A DNA stretch of 64,000 nt from Channallabes apus (lineage: Eukaryota; Chordata; Actinopteri; Siluriformes; Clariidae). Positions 11,450 to 24,239 of the stretch are shown piece by piece. Position numbers and translations under genes: made by a program. The notes under the pieces were generated by a model. The model saw only the letters and a list, made by a program, of their open reading frames with translations, had not been told where the DNA came from and ran no database searches. Numbering within the stretch: position 1 is the first letter of the stretch; each line of letters starts with the position of its first letter. The DNA lies in assembly GCA_030522415.1 (NCBI GenBank), contig CM060105.1:12425206-12489205 (forward strand), given 5' to 3'.

Positions 11450-11770
11450 CCTCACTCATTATTTATACTGCTTTAGCCTTTATACAGGGTCACAGGGGGC
11501 CTGGAGCCTATCCCAGGAGACTTAGGGCACAAGCCGGGATATACCCTGGACATGGTGCCAATCCATCGCAGGGCACACACAAAAATACACACACACTCTC
11601 ACACACACAGTTAGCCTAACCTGCATGTCTTTGGACTGTGGGAGGAGTACCCTGAGGAACCCACTAAGCACAGGGAGAACATGCGATCTCCATGTACACA
11701 CAAGTGGGAATTGAACCTGGCCTGGAATTGAGCCCGGACCCTGGTGGTGCAGGGTGACAGTGCTAACCTG
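11450..11770 (-). repeat. V-SINE-like element, nearly full length
   Basis: The minus-strand copy has a tail (CCTGGAGCCTATCCCAGG complement), the central block around TGCATGTCTTTGGACTGTGG, and the tRNA-like head with a diverged B box near 11708. An extra duplicated phrase (GAATTGAACCTGG / GAATTGAGCCCGG) is present near the head. Confidence 0.75.
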
Positions 11771-11834
11771 AAACCTCTCACTGAATATTTTTCCATTCCT
11801 TATTCGTGTTTTTTCTGTAATTCCCTCAACCGTT

Positions 11835-12000
11835 GGTGCAGAAGTTGCTTAGTGGTTAACTGTTGCACAACTGATCGGAATGTCCCCGTATCAAACCCCT
11901 GCACCACCAAGCTGACCCTGTTGGGCCCTTGAGTGAGGCCGTCAGATGTGAAATGAGATAAAATGTCTGGATGAAGGTCTCTGCCAAATGTAAAATGTCT
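11835..12000 (+). repeat. tRNA-derived SINE, diverged
   Basis: A TTGCTTAGTGGTTAAC A-box-like start, then CTGTTGGGCCCTTGAGTGAG, then the tail phrase ATGAAGGTCTCTGCCAAATG. Confidence 0.6.
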
Positions 12001-12582
12001 TATTTTCTTTATTCTCTTCATTTGTATTTGTGTCATTTATTTTTAATATACATGCGCTGCTTTTGTTCACCTGAATCTGTCAGTATGCAAAAAAAAGATC
12101 ACTCACTAGGTCAAAAGGAATGTCTTGTTCAGATCATATACTGTATGTGATTGTAATGCCATTGTTGTAATGCTATTCCGTGGATGACGGATCTATTATT
12201 AAACAGTTACACCACAGCGCTGTCGAGTTCTCAATTCTGATTGGTCAGAAGATTCTGATTTAATTTTCAGTAACAGCAGCTCCAGCGATAATCTACAGTA
12301 CGTATACTTTAAAACAAAGGGTTTATATTAACATGCTTGTCCTAAAACGTTATCGTTTATACAGTAACAGCACGTTCAGTACCTGTTCTAAGGATAATAA
12401 TAAATTGATTTATGAAGTGTTATTATTTAACAGGGCCACACACGCCCTCGACTGCATTAGGAGCACCTGTGTACCTGCTCACTCATGCGATTCTGAAATC
12501 ATGCAGCTCCAGTTAATATTTACACCAGATAGCAGAATGGGTAGGTTGGAGTGGGGGTAGTGATCTCAGAAACCTTTAATAT

Positions 12583-12680
12583 CAAATAAAAATTCTAATT
12601 TTATTTGTCATATACACAACCATACATAGTATGATATGCTGTGAAAGGGATACAGGACTGTTCATGATCTAAAAAAAAAA
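12583..12680. repeat. Dispersed repeat, also at 38756-38850
   Basis: A segment beginning AATTCTAATTTTATTTGTCA and continuing through CATACA.AGTATGATATGC. The same phrase recurs at 38763-38830, so this is an interspersed repeat of unassigned class. Confidence 0.55.
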
Positions 12681-12777
12681 CATTTCTCTCGGATGAAATA
12701 AATTGAACTTGAGAGTATGATTAAATGAATAATAATAATAAAAAAAAAAAACGAAATAATTTGGCTGAAAAAATGTA

Positions 12778-13030
12778 CCTGTGTCCGGGTTCGATTCCCA
12801 AGCGGGTTCCCAACTCCAGTTTCCTCCCACAGTCCAAAGACATAAAGATTAGGCTAATTAGCATTCCCTAATTGCCCGTAATTGTATGTGTGTGCCTTGT
12901 GATGGACTAGCACCCTGTCCAGGGTGTACCATGCCTTGTACCCTAAGTCTCCTGGGATAAGCTCCAGGCCACCTGCAACCATATAGACTGGATAACACGT
13001 TATAGACGATAAGTGAGTGAATGAGTAAGG
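12778..13030 (+). repeat. V-SINE-like element
   Basis: B box GGTTCGATTCCC, then CAGTTTCCTCCCACAGTCCA, then the tail CACCCTGTCCAGGGTGTACC and CTGGGATAAGCTCCAGG. It ends in a GTGAGTGAATGAGT tail. Confidence 0.75.
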
Positions 13031-13689
13031 TACTACAGCAGCAGTATGATTGAAACATGGAGTATGAAAAGGAGTGATACTGATATGTGTGTTAGCTGTG
13101 GTGTGCTGGTCCATGTTCTTTACTGGGTTTGGCTGCTGGTTCCAGGTGGACTCGTTTCTGAAACTGCTGATTTTAACTGGGATTTTCACACACACAGTCG
13201 CTCGAGATTAAAGAGAATGTTGCATTAAACAAAGAAACAAATCCAAACCTCAAGTGAGTGGGGACGTACTGTATGTGACCAGAGAGGATAGTCAGAGGTA
13301 AATAGAATAACCACTTTTTACATCTCACAGTACGCTAAAGGGATTTGCTAAACCAGCAAAAGACTCAATTTGATCTTACTTCTGTCAGTCAGCAATTGGG
13401 GTCTGATCCAATCATGGACACAGACCAGCAAACCATTAACTAAGGCTAAGAAACAAATGCTTTATAGCTAATCTCCCTGTTGTCAACATGCATGATCAAT
13501 GGTAGTAGCTATAGCTGTTGCAATACAAATGGCTAGATTGCGCAATGTGTTTGACCTGCTAGGAATTTAAACTGACACCCTGAAGCCATGTGATGACTTT
13601 TCAAGGGAATTAATACCCAGTTGAGTAACGTAGTGATGATGTATTTGACTGGATGTGGAGCCTGGGTAACAGTTTGTACATGAAGAACA

Positions 13690-13945
13690 GGACGAGTCTA
13701 CCTGAGCCTCCAATAACAACCTGGATGGGTTCCCTGTTGTGTCCGGTTCCTCTCAAGGTTTCTTCCTATTACCATCTCAGGGAGTTTTTCCTTGCCACTG
13801 TCGCCCTCGGCTTGTTCATCAGGGATAAACTGACCATTTTAATTCATACACACTCACATTCCATACAAACTTAAATCATTCTTTTGATTGTGTATGTGAC
13901 AATGACACTTGTTAAAAGCGCTATCCAAATAAAATTGAATAGAAT
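13690..13945 (+). repeat. L2-like retroposon 3' end with (TTGAA)n tail
   Basis: The copy shares GGTTTCTTCC.A.TACCATCTCAGG, GAGTTTTTCCTTGCCACTGT and the terminal AAATAAAATTGAATAGAATT with copies at 16385, 20255, 47655 and, reversed, 56941. Assignment to an L2-type retroposon is inference from the shape of the 3' end and from the target duplication of the copy at 47655. Confidence 0.65.
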
Positions 13946-14379
13946 TGAAGTGTAGGTATGAGCTATGTGCCCTAGACAGAACAGAACTGGAACGCTGCCA
14001 GGTTCACATGGAGTGTAAATAGGTCTGAACTTTCACCTAAAGAACAACAAACATATTTACACCAGTTCACAAACCAGCTAAAGTACATCAGGTAATATCA
14101 GAGTATCACACGATCACGGTACTGTACTTCTGCATTATGTAATGTGTTTACAAAAAAAATCAAGCAGTTGTGATTTTCTTATCTGTACGGCTTATATAAT
14201 GACTTTATTAGTTATACACAAATACATTCTGTTAATGTGCGGATTAGCTCATTTGTTTATACTGTATGATTTGATGTATCTTTATAGTTTTTATCCCAGA
14301 TCTACAAATCTCAATCTGGTTCGAGTCAAACTGGGACTTTTGATTGTACAGAATAACAGAACGCAGCAGGTACAAGAAT

Positions 14380-14860
14380 TTAAAACGTCCTTTATTTTTC
14401 TGTATATAATCTCCTGCTACACGAATGCACTTATCCCAGTGTTTCACTAGTGCTTGGACACCATCAAGGTAGAAAGTTAACTCAGTACGCCGGAGTCATA
14501 ATCAGACTGCCTGTCTGATTTACATCTGAAACACTGGCCTCCCAGGAACTCCCTCAATCTCTGAATATGTGGAAATGGCTTGGAGGTGAGGTCAGGACTG
14601 TATGGGGGATGTGGCAATAACTCCCAACCGAGTTCCTGTAATGTGCAAGTTGGTGTTGGTGGATGAGTGTGTGTGCAGTTCCCACAGACAGATGAGTCTC
14701 TTCCTCAAGTTATCCGTCAATTTTCAATGGTCAGATCTTCCACTCACTCAATATTCACAGGAACAACTGCAGTGGCCTCTGAGGTTTTACTGCGCTTGAG
14801 GTCTTCTGTAAATGTCAATCGCTTTTTACACCTTCATTCAAAATTTCTTCAACACTTTGA
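14380..14860 (-). pseudogene. Mariner transposase relic (C-terminal half)
   Basis: On the minus strand, broken frames read SPDLTSKPFPHIQRLREFLG, which is the mariner catalytic D34D region, and then HWDKCIRVAGDYIQKNKGRF, the C-terminal block. Several frameshifts and a missing catalytic spacing make it inactive. Confidence 0.75.
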
Positions 14861-15317
14861 ACATTTTTAACATCCTGAAATTTCAGCACAAGACCCGGTT
14901 TAAAGTTAAATTTTTTTATTTTAAATTCCCAATAAAGAATATTACGCGCTGTAGAGCTTACTTCAAGTATATACTCTAGGCTCTTATTTGGCCTTACTTT
15001 CAGTATAAATATATCTACAAAGTGCTTTGTGGTATACTTGTGCTTTATTGTTATTTTTATTTATTTAAATAAAGCCACTTAAAACAGCATTCTTGATGAT
15101 AATAATGGCAGAATTTTGGATAATGGCACACCACAGGAGAAACAGAAAAAGTCAATTTAAAATGCATGAAATAATGAACAGGTTATGTTTTACTGTGTAT
15201 TATTCTAGTACATACTGTAAGCTGAATCTATACCGCCCTCTGCTGGTTATTATGCCTTTGCACACACCTGCTGTCAGTAACAAGGGCACTGTTGTGCTGA
15301 TTTATACCAATCTACAT

Positions 15318-15585
15318 CAATTCATCTAGGAACCTCTGTAGTCCAACTAGGGACTGTGGAAGCCACAGGTGATGATTGTATTTATTATCATTTTATGACT
15401 ATGGTAGGACATTCGGTCAACATTCACACATACAACCAATTTGGGATTGCCAATTAGACTTACCTGCTTGTCTTTGGACTGTGGAAGGAAACCAGAGCAC
15501 CACCAGGAAAACCTCCAATCATGGGAAGAACATGCAAACCCCATGCACACAGACCCCGAGGCGGGAATCAAGTCCAGAGTCAGTT
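15318..15585 (-). repeat. V-SINE-like element, minus strand
   Basis: The tail matches the copy at 1795 (CCTCTGTAGTCCAACTAGGG). The central block is near 15470-15530. The tRNA head is degraded. Confidence 0.65.
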
Positions 15586-16129
15586 GCACCACAATCCTGA
15601 TTTATATTCTAGAGCACATCTCTATAATAACTATACAGTATATTCGCATCTGTCAGTGCTTTCTGGGAGATGTGCTTCTGACAGCAATAAATTACACTGA
15701 TCGCAAGTTTTTTTTATCATCGTGAGAACCAACAGAGCAATCTGCTTTGTGTTTTCTTCTTTAAACTACTTCCTATTTAAAGATTTATTACCTCATAACA
15801 AATGCCAACGATTTAGAGAATTGCCCGCATTGGAGGTTAAATTCTACACTGTACTAATGTAGGTTAAATGTACTTCAGAATGCCAGCCTGTTATGTGTAC
15901 AAACACATCTGTAACACTGGACAGGCCCGTGCAGCTCCGGTTACTGCAGGGGCAATCAGGTGGGATGCGCAACACCTGGGCGCATGTCTACACAGTATGC
16001 TGGAGAAAGCGCTGATTGAAGAAAACATTCTGAAAAGGGAAATGAAAAAAGAGGAGACACGTGTCGAAATGAAAAAAAAAAAAAAAAGCAGACGTGTTGA
16101 AAAAGAACCCTGTTTTAGTCCTCCATATT

Positions 16130-16345
16130 AGGGGGCAGTGGTGGCTCTGATCGGAAGGTCGGCGGTTCGATCCCCAGCTCCACCAGGTTGCCGCTGTTGG
16201 GCCCTTGAGCAAGGCCCTTAACCCTATCTGCTCCAGGGGCGCTGTATCATGGCTGACCGTGCGCTCTGACCCCAGTTACACTGGGATATGCGAAGAAGGA
16301 ATTTCACTGTGCTGTAATGTATATGTGACAAATAATTTCTGTTAT
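16130..16345 (+). repeat. tRNA-derived SINE
   Basis: B box GCGGTTCGATCCCC, TGTTGGGCCCTTGAGCAAGG, CTCCAGGGGCGCTGTATCAT and a tail ending AATGTATATGTGACAAATAA. The A-box part is shortened. Confidence 0.75.
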
Positions 16346-16384
16346 ATTGAATTTTCACCTGCACAACACGCATGATGTTATATC

Positions 16385-16757
16385 ATTTCTATCTGTTATC
16401 GCCCAAATGAGGATGGGTTCCCTGTTGAGTCTGGTTCCTCTCAAGGTTTCTTCCTAATGCCATCTCAGGGAGTTTTTCCTTGCCGCCGTCGCCGTCACCC
16501 TTGGCTTGCTCATCAGAGACATTTCATTTATTCGTCTCATTATTATTATCTGCACATTTTTCTCACACATACACACTTCCAATTATTTTCTTTTCTAAAA
16601 TTATTATTATTTTTTATTTATTTATTTTATTATTATTATTATTTTATTTATTTATTTTTTTTGTGTAAATTTTCTTTCATTTTTGTGAAGCTGCTTTGAG
16701 ACAATGACCATTGTTAAAAGCGCTATATAAATAAAATTGAATTGAATTTAATTTAAT
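16385..16757 (+). repeat. L2-like retroposon 3' end with (TTGAA)n tail
   Basis: It begins with the family phrase CAAATGAGGATGGGTTCCCT, contains an AT-rich low-complexity middle, and ends GCGCTATATAAATAAAATTG AATTGAATT. Together with the SINE at 16130 it accounts for the extra length between blocks X and Y. Confidence 0.7.
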
Positions 16758-17357
16758 TGACAAATTAAGGCTTAACTTATAACTAATTAAGGGCAGGATT
16801 TCTGTTTCTGAGTTTAATTACTTGTAACATTCTATTTTTTTTTTGTTAAATGAATGTTGTGAAATCTAAATCCTGTTTTGAATCAGTCCAACGATAAATC
16901 AGTCAATTTCCCAGTTGTAACTCTAGTGCGTGTTTCCATGACGTCGTCACAATGTAGTAAAAAAATATACAGTGCGCGTAATGGTTCATAGGATGTTTTG
17001 TAGCCATTAAATGACCCTGTTATCAGAGAACACCTCACACTCAGCTCCATATGTTCCTACATGCACCATGTTAAACACGTTCTTCAAACACTGAAGTTTT
17101 ATAGACCCCAGCTTAGCACAGTGTAAACTAAAGGTTTAAATTATCACAACCTGTGGCCGGTTCATCGGTTTTCCTTCCTTGGAGCACTTTTGTATGTCCT
17201 GTCCACTGCAGCTCGGGAACATCCCAAAAGACCTGCTGTTTTGGTCTTGCTCAAAACTTGATGCTTGGCCATTTTTTCTGCTTCCAACATTTTTCATTTG
17301 TTGTCTTCCCACCCACTTCCAGGCGCCATTGTTGTGTCAATCATGTCACCTGCCAGT

Positions 17358-17625
17358 GATCACTCACTCACTCACTCACCATCTTATACTGCTCTATCCT
17401 GTGTATAGACGGATCACAGGAGAATTAGGTCACAACGCGGGCACGAGGCGGGCTGGACAAGGTGCCAATCCATCGCATGGCACACACATACGCACATTCA
17501 TTCTGGGTAATTTGGGAACACCAATTACTATAATCTGCATGTCGGTGGACTGTGGGAGGAAACTGGAGCAACCAGAGGAAACCCACCAGAGAACATACAA
17601 ACTCCACGCACACAAACAGCTCAGT
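17358..17625 (-). repeat. V-SINE-like element, minus strand
   Basis: Tail repeats (TCAC)n, then GGTGCCAATCCATCGCATGG, then the central block around TGGACTGTGGGAGGAAACTG. The head is truncated. It follows block Z, as does a shorter copy at 22388. Confidence 0.7.
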
Positions 17626-17992
17626 CGGACTGTGGACTGTACTGTATGTTGGAGTAAACGCCGATTGAAGAAAACATTCTGAATAGGGAAAAAGAAACAG
17701 AACAGACACGTGTTGAAAAGGAAACAAAGAAAAAGAGCACATGTTAAAAAGAAAGAACACACACTCACTGAAAAAAGGAGCACTCACATGTTGAAAAAAG
17801 TCCAACATCACTCGTACTAATTAAAGGCAGGATTTCTGTTTCTGAGTTTTTTTGTAACATTGTTTTTTTCTGTTAAATGAATGTTTGGAAATCTAAATTC
17901 TATTTTTTAACCCTTCAACTAACACTTCACAGCAGAAGACATACACATTTAAATGTTTGGAAAATGACACTTTAATAAACATCCCAACCACG

Positions 17993-19420
17993 GCCCGGTT
18001 TCCCGATAACGATTGATCTTAGCGCTTAAGAGCGTTTTCTACGAGTCATTTTGTGAACGTTCGTTATTGTTTCACGTGCGTTTCCCAAACAAGCACTTAA
18101 CACAATTGCACATAGCCCTGCTTTAAGTGCTGCTTAGGATTCACTAGGGTTAGGGATATATCAGTATATATATCTATATCTATATGTGTACAGTATATGT
18201 CACATGCTGAAATGTCACGCTGTAGAATGGATCGTCATTGTTGCACATGCTGTTTTAGCAATCCATCTAAGCTTTGATTTCTGTTTCTTCTACTTGTGTG
18301 AATGTGTATTTAACTCGAATAACGTAAAAAGTTCTTTAATTTCTTCTTGAGCAAGTTTAAAAACTAAAATAAACTGGAAATGTAGTTCTGTAAAAAACAC
18401 TGTCTTGCTCCAATCTCGCATAGAACAAATTCTAACAGTTTTAACACCATCATTTTCGATATTTATATGAAACCTTAATTATTTAAGTAGAATTATTTAT
18501 TAATTTCTTTATCAACAATTGCTTATCTCACGTCAAAATTAATAAATAAGTACATAAATAAATAAGCTCTTACATTTATTTTTGAAAAGTTTAGCCTTTG
18601 CGATAATTATCTTCACCTGAAGTACATTTGCTAATAGGAGAACATTTTAATAAGCACAGACCCAGGGGTGGAGAAATTAGCAAAATGGCTGAAATCAAAA
18701 ATCAAAGAAAAGACATTTTTCAAAAAGAAGAAATTAATATTGTTTTAGACGAAGTGGAGCTCTCTTTGTGCCACAAAAGTGCTGTGCTGTAATAACAGTA
18801 ACAGCTATGTTGTACAACATTGCAATGAGGGCAAAAATGCCTTTGGACATCAGGGAGGAAGATGAAGAGGTGGAGGAAGAGAATGTAGTCGAGATGAGAC
18901 TTCATGATGCTCAACCAAGACATGTTCAATACATGGCTGGGTTTCTTGCACGCCAGAAAGTTATCCTTTATTTGTGTCATCTTTAAAGCACATTAAATAT
19001 TTTCTGTTAAGTACATTTGTACTGTTCCCTCGAAATGTCCATATACCACAGTGTCCCTTTGTTTTTCATTCTAACATTTATTATGTCATTTTTATTTTAT
19101 TTCCTTATTAATTTTTATTTGTTGAATTGTGTAATGAGTAGAAAATAGAAATTAATAAAAAATATACGTACAAATAAAATGAAAAATGACTTTGAAGAGA
19201 AGTACATTTTATTCCGGTTGTCGCGGCCTCATAATTCTGTCTCCTTACACTTAAGCACTTAAGGCTTTACGATTACTCCAGAGCACTCGTAGATCTACGA
19301 AGATTCTCAAGTGCTACTTAAGTTACGGTGGTTTTGGGAAACAGACCGTAATATTAAGATCATTTGTACGATAATTTTTACGAACTACTAAGGCTTACGA
19401 TGCTTTTGGGAAACGCAGCC
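17993..19420 (+). mobile_element. PIF/Harbinger-type derivative with transposase remnants
   Basis: Imperfect inverted ends (GGCCCGGTTTCCC on the left, GGGAAACGCAGCCC on the right) with further inverted TTAAG-rich subterminal blocks bound about 1.4 kb. Inside, near 18680, is MAEIKNQRKDIFQKEEINIV, resembling a SANT/Myb-like N-terminus. At 18785-18985 is a frame with AMLYNIAMRAKMPLDIREED, resembling the C-terminus of HARBI1-like transposases. The catalytic middle is missing, so this looks like an internally deleted copy. Exact ends and the 3-bp target duplication were not resolved. Confidence 0.6.
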
Positions 19421-20254
19421 CAGATGATTTCACATTTATGGTTGTATTTCAGATTTATATTCAGGATTAAACAGATTTTCAGTAATCTGCTGCTAACCAT
19501 CATGTGCCTTTACAGTATGAATGCTGTACACAGTAGTTTCAGTAATTAACCAGTAAACCTGCTTATTATTTAACTTTATCTGGCTTTAATACTTTTACCA
19601 CAATCTCTATAAACATCTCTATACATTTTATAGCTACAATAAACTTAGAACTTTGTTCTGTACCTTGTGTTTTTATTGCACCCTCACAATTGACACACCT
19701 GTCATTGGATCTGTTAATGTAAAGAGAATAATAAAGTCATATACTGTATCATACATCAGAGACTTTCCCAAACAAACACATGCACACTTTAAATGACAGA
19801 CTGATCAAAGATGCAATGTAAAGCCCGGTTCCCACTTTGTTTATTCTTGCTATGAATTGTGGGTAGGCATATAGCAAGACCGTGGTTTCGCGGGAAGTAT
19901 CAAGGTGACCTGTGGTCATTCATAGCTTGTTGCGATGAGACGAGATATTTCAGCGTGCTTAAAGAAATTTGTGGCTGAGCAATGACTTTTTAATGACTCA
20001 TAAGTCTGCTGTGTGTTTCTGTAGGTTTATTAGTAGTCATTCATGACCTTCTGTAGTCAATCATAAGCAAACAGCTAGCCAGGGTTCCAAGGAAACCAAT
20101 GTTGATTTAGGGCAGGGATACGGCAAACAAGTATAAAAAAAAAAAAAAAAAAACACAAACACAGGTCAAAAACAAAAGTCGGTTACGGTCAGTCTCTTCG
20201 TAGGGATCTGTGGTCTCTTGTAGCACATCTTCGAACTATTCATAAGTCCTCTTC

Positions 20255-20850
20255 TTATATTGTCTCTCTGTCGATCTATATATGTGGGTCCTGAGCTGCC
20301 AATGATCCAGACCCTTTCTTCCCTCTGGAACTACCGGCTGGGGATCTTGTCACATGGATGCCCCGTGTGGTCTGCCTGGGATGCGTGTGGTAACTGGGGA
20401 TGGGTCCACTTTACCATGAAGAAGGTCCTGGCCTCGGGTGATGCTGACAGCTGTTCGCTGAGGAGTCATGACTGCAGTTGATCGATAGTTCAGGACTGGA
20501 GTTTCCTACAGTCTACCTGAGCCGCCAATAACAAACTGGAATCTATATTAACGTAAATACATCTCCTGTTATACTGAACTTCCAGTCTTACTTCTCAATC
20601 CCTGCTATCCGTTTTCACCCAGATGAGGATGGGTTCCCTGTTGAGTCTGGTTCCTCTAAAGGTTTCTTCCTACTACCATCTCAGGGAGTTTTTCCTTGCC
20701 ACTGTCGCCCTCCTCCTTGGTTTGCTCATCAGGAACAGTTTTGATTCATACACATTCACATTTCATACAAACTTTAACAATTCTTTAGACTGCTTTGCGA
20801 CAATGTCAATTGTTAATAGCGGTATACAAATAAAATTGAATTGAATTCAT
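20255..20850 (+). repeat. L2-like retroposon, longer copy
   Basis: The 5' part (GAGCTGCCAATGATCCAGAC, then TGGATGCCCCGTGTGGTCTG) is followed by the 3' block GTTTCTTCCTACTACCATCT and the tail AAATAAAATTGAATTGAATT. It resembles the reversed copy at 56941-57650. Confidence 0.65.
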
Positions 20851-22387
20851 CCATGGCCAACATGTTTGTTTTTCTGCGCCTTTGCCTTAGCTTGCCTTAT
20901 GATTTCGAAACTGTAGCAATTTGTAGCAAAAATTGAGAAAAAAGTGAGAACTGAGTATAAAGAGTTCAGGTCTGATCTTTAAAATTTTTTTTTTTTATAA
21001 ATCAATAATTTTATGTGAGTTTTTCTTTAATCCCATACTTTACTACATTAAATCTTCTAATAACTTCCTAACATACAGTACCTTAAGACCTTACATCTCT
21101 TAGTTTAGAACTTGAACAAGCAATAAATATTGGTAAAATATTGGCAGTAACTAAAAATTATTCCATTACAAAAATATGAAGCAGGACTATCTGGTGTATT
21201 TCATACTGTATGTCTAAATTGTGTCTTCGTCAGATACTGCCAAGACACATTCACACTTTTGGCATCTGGCATCCTATCGGCCTTTGTCCTTCCTAATCAG
21301 CCCACATGACTCACTATGTACTGACTAACGTCTATAAATTGTTAATTATTCGGCTGACTTGACCTAAATTATAATATCATTTTTTAACAGTCATTCTGTT
21401 CATTGATCTGGGAATATTTTCCCGTTACACTAAAGTAGTCAACAGTAGCTATAGCAGCATGTCCTGTAGCACGTTTCTCCTCCTGCACATTAGACATTTA
21501 TTATTTTAATATATAACTGCTTTTATTTTTCCCCTTGACTAACAAAAAAGATATTTCAGAAAAACAATTTCATGTCCCATAAATCAAATGTCTTTTCATC
21601 AAGTGAGAATTGGTCATGTCAGTGAGAGTGATTTACTCTGACAAAGTACTGTAACATGACACATTAAAAACAGATGAGTTTAAATGTCAGACTGTAAATG
21701 AGGAACTAGGTTACAGATAGAAAATGTGAGTCTGTAATCATTAACCTGTGTGTCTCTGTTTGTGATTATCATCGATAGTGGCAAGAGACGAGACCTTATG
21801 TCAGGAGGTGAAGCTGCGAATAAAAATATGTGATAAATCAGTCCATTTCCCAATTTTGACTCTAGTGCGTGTTTCCATGACGTCGTCACAATATAGTAAA
21901 AAAAAAATACAGTGCGCGTAATGGTTTCATGGATGTTTTGTAGCCAGTAAATGACCCTGTTATCAGAGAACACCTCACACTCAGCTCCATATGTTACTTG
22001 ACGGACCATGTTAAACACGTTCATATTCAGGCGTTCAAGCACTTAAGTTTTATAGACTCCAGCTTAACACAGTGTAAACTGAAGGTTTAAATTATCACAC
22101 CCTTTCGCTTATCGGTTTTCCTTCCTTGGTGCACTTCTGTACTGTATGTCCTGTCCACTGCAGCTCGGGAACATCCCACAAGAGCAGTAGTTTTGGACTT
22201 GCTCTGACCCAGTCTTCTAGGCTACACAATTTGGCCTTTGTCAGAGTCGCTCAAATCTTAACACTTGCCCATTTTTTTTCCTTTCAACATGTCAAGTTCA
22301 GGAACAAAATGTTAATTTGCTGTTTTATATATCCCACCCATTTCCAGGTGCCATTGTTGTGTCAATCATGTCACCTGTCACTGATCA

Positions 22388-22455
22388 CTCACTATAGATC
22401 ATGCATCTATACCGCTTATCCTGTATACAGGATCGCGGGGTTAGGGGGTGCGGCG
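22388..22455 (-). repeat. V-SINE-like tail fragment
   Basis: Only the distal tail (ACCGCTTATCCTGTATACAG) is left, directly after block Z of the second duplicate. Confidence 0.45.
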
Positions 22456-22459
22456 GGAT

Positions 22460-24235
22460 CTTGATGAGGCAGATTTTGCCATAGTAACACTATTTGTATT
22501 AAAACAACTCAATAAGAAAGAACGCAAATATGAACTACTGTATATTAACATCCAATGCACTTTTATTGTAAAATTTAGCTTTGAAAATTTAGGCCACGTC
22601 CTCTGTAGGAAGAATGTGATTTAACAGCAATGGCTGTTTTGTACGTTTCTAAAGATAGCAAACAGAAATCACATAACCAACAGCTTCTAAAGAAGTCAAT
22701 TTTTCATGCCATTCAGATGGAATTTGCCATAATTATGATTTATATTATCCTCGCAGCTCTTGTTGTTTTTCATGGAATTTCAGACACCAGAACATTTTTA
22801 AATAATCAGCTTATTTTACACGTGTAGATAGATTGTGATAATCCCATTTAGCAAGCCATTTTAGTCTCATAACCAGGAGCCGGAGCATGATGGGCATTTC
22901 TCTCAGAAACACACCTGCTCTTCTGTCCATAACAAACACCTTCATAACACGTGTCACATGTTTTGAAGCTCCCCAGGCTGTATAGTGCCCGTCCCCAGGT
23001 TAGAAAATGAGGAGAATCAAAATGCTTTATGAGTTTCATGCAAACAGTTTTATGGTCAAATACTTGGCTCACTTTTATAGCTAATTTATCACCTGTTTAA
23101 AATCCATCTGTTTACAACCACCTCAGACCTTTGGTCCCTCTGCTTCTCCGAGGCACACTTTTCCTCCTGAGTATACAGCATTTTCTGGAGAGTTCTGAGA
23201 GTCCACAGGCTACTTAGTGATTGTAGACTTTTACATTGTAATTGCGTAGACCACAGGACCCCAATCTTCGTCCCTGAGAACCCTTTGTACGGCACATTTT
23301 AGCTTCTCTATTCTTACACACCAATATTCATTAAAAAACCTTTTTAATTAGCTGGTTGCACACGATGGAGCAACTTAAACAACTCACCATCCCAACACTC
23401 AACTTCTAACTTAATATTTGTGGCAACCACTCACTGAGATAGTTACGTTGGTGTCTAACATTGTACATTTTGTAAAATATTGTTGTGGGAGAGATAAAGA
23501 ACACAATTATATAGTATTCACTATTCTTGTCAACATAAAAATTGGGCTAAACTTGAATTAGAGTAGTTGATATGAATTATCTTTATGTTAGATTATTTGC
23601 CAGTTCAATATGCTATCCTTAAGTCTAGAACAGTGCACAGGTGATTTTGTCCGGCATAATAGATTCCATATTAAAACTATGCATTTCCTGATCACACACT
23701 CAAACATTCCGACAACACACCGATAAGGTACAACATTACATTACAAAAACATTATGCCCAATATTGTATAGGTTCCCCTTGTGGCACCAGGGCAGTTTTG
23801 ACCCCTCATAGCATGACTCCACAAGACCTCTGGGGGTGTGTCACCAGGACATTTGCAGCGGATGCTTTGGGGACTGTGGGTTGCAAGATGTATCAGACTT
23901 GTTTGTATAGTGCATGTCATGAGTGCTTAATCAGATTGGGAGCTGAGCTGAGCAGTTTGGAGATTGGATGGCCAGGGCCTGGGAGCATTGACTTTTTTCA
24001 ACAAGTTGTGCTGCATTAGCTTTTCTTCAGGATTGGAACAGACAGGCTGGCCTTTGCTCCCCATAGGCATAGATGAGCCTTGGGTGCCCGGGAACCAATT
24101 TAAGGTGTTAATGGGAGTGCAGATTCAACCTTAGGGAGCCTGTGCAAGACTTTGAGACTCATGACTCTTCACGAGGTCTTCGTAAAGATATTTTTAATTA
24201 TGCTAAAGACTTTCAAAAGATGACTTTAATGAGAA
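22460..24235. other. Intergenic stretch with nothing recognised
   Basis: AT-rich unique-looking DNA. Short open frames (for example 22630-22827, with a hydrophobic stretch) have no family resemblance and no splice or promoter context. No RNA gene is seen. Confidence 0.6.
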
Positions 24236-24239
24236 CTTA

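Larger units (their letters stand above)
15990..17370. repeat. First copy of an ancient tandem duplication (blocks X-Y-Z)
   Basis: Three blocks occur here and again downstream in the same order and strand: X (15990-16110, core GATTGAAGAAAACATTCTGA), Y (16787-16880, core GGCAGGATTTCTGTTTCTGA) and Z (16885-17370, core TAGTGCGTGTTTCCATGACG). In this copy about 0.6 kb of retroposon sequence separates X from Y. Confidence 0.7.
17640..22400. repeat. Second copy of the X-Y-Z duplication, expanded by insertions
   Basis: Block X recurs at 17640-17780, Y at 17818-17910 and Z at 21833-22388. Z is separated from Y by about 3.9 kb holding a Harbinger derivative and an L2-like copy. The Z copies share CGTGTTTCCATGACGTCGTC and ATGACCCTGTTATCAGAGAA. 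Part of Z (CAGCTCGGGAACATCCCA) resembles a dispersed fish repeat, so the transposon contribution is uncertain. Confidence 0.65.

Noticed and set aside
22630..22827. 65-codon open frame with a hydrophobic stretch
   Set aside because: No family resemblance, no splice or promoter context and AT-rich surroundings. Chance is sufficient.
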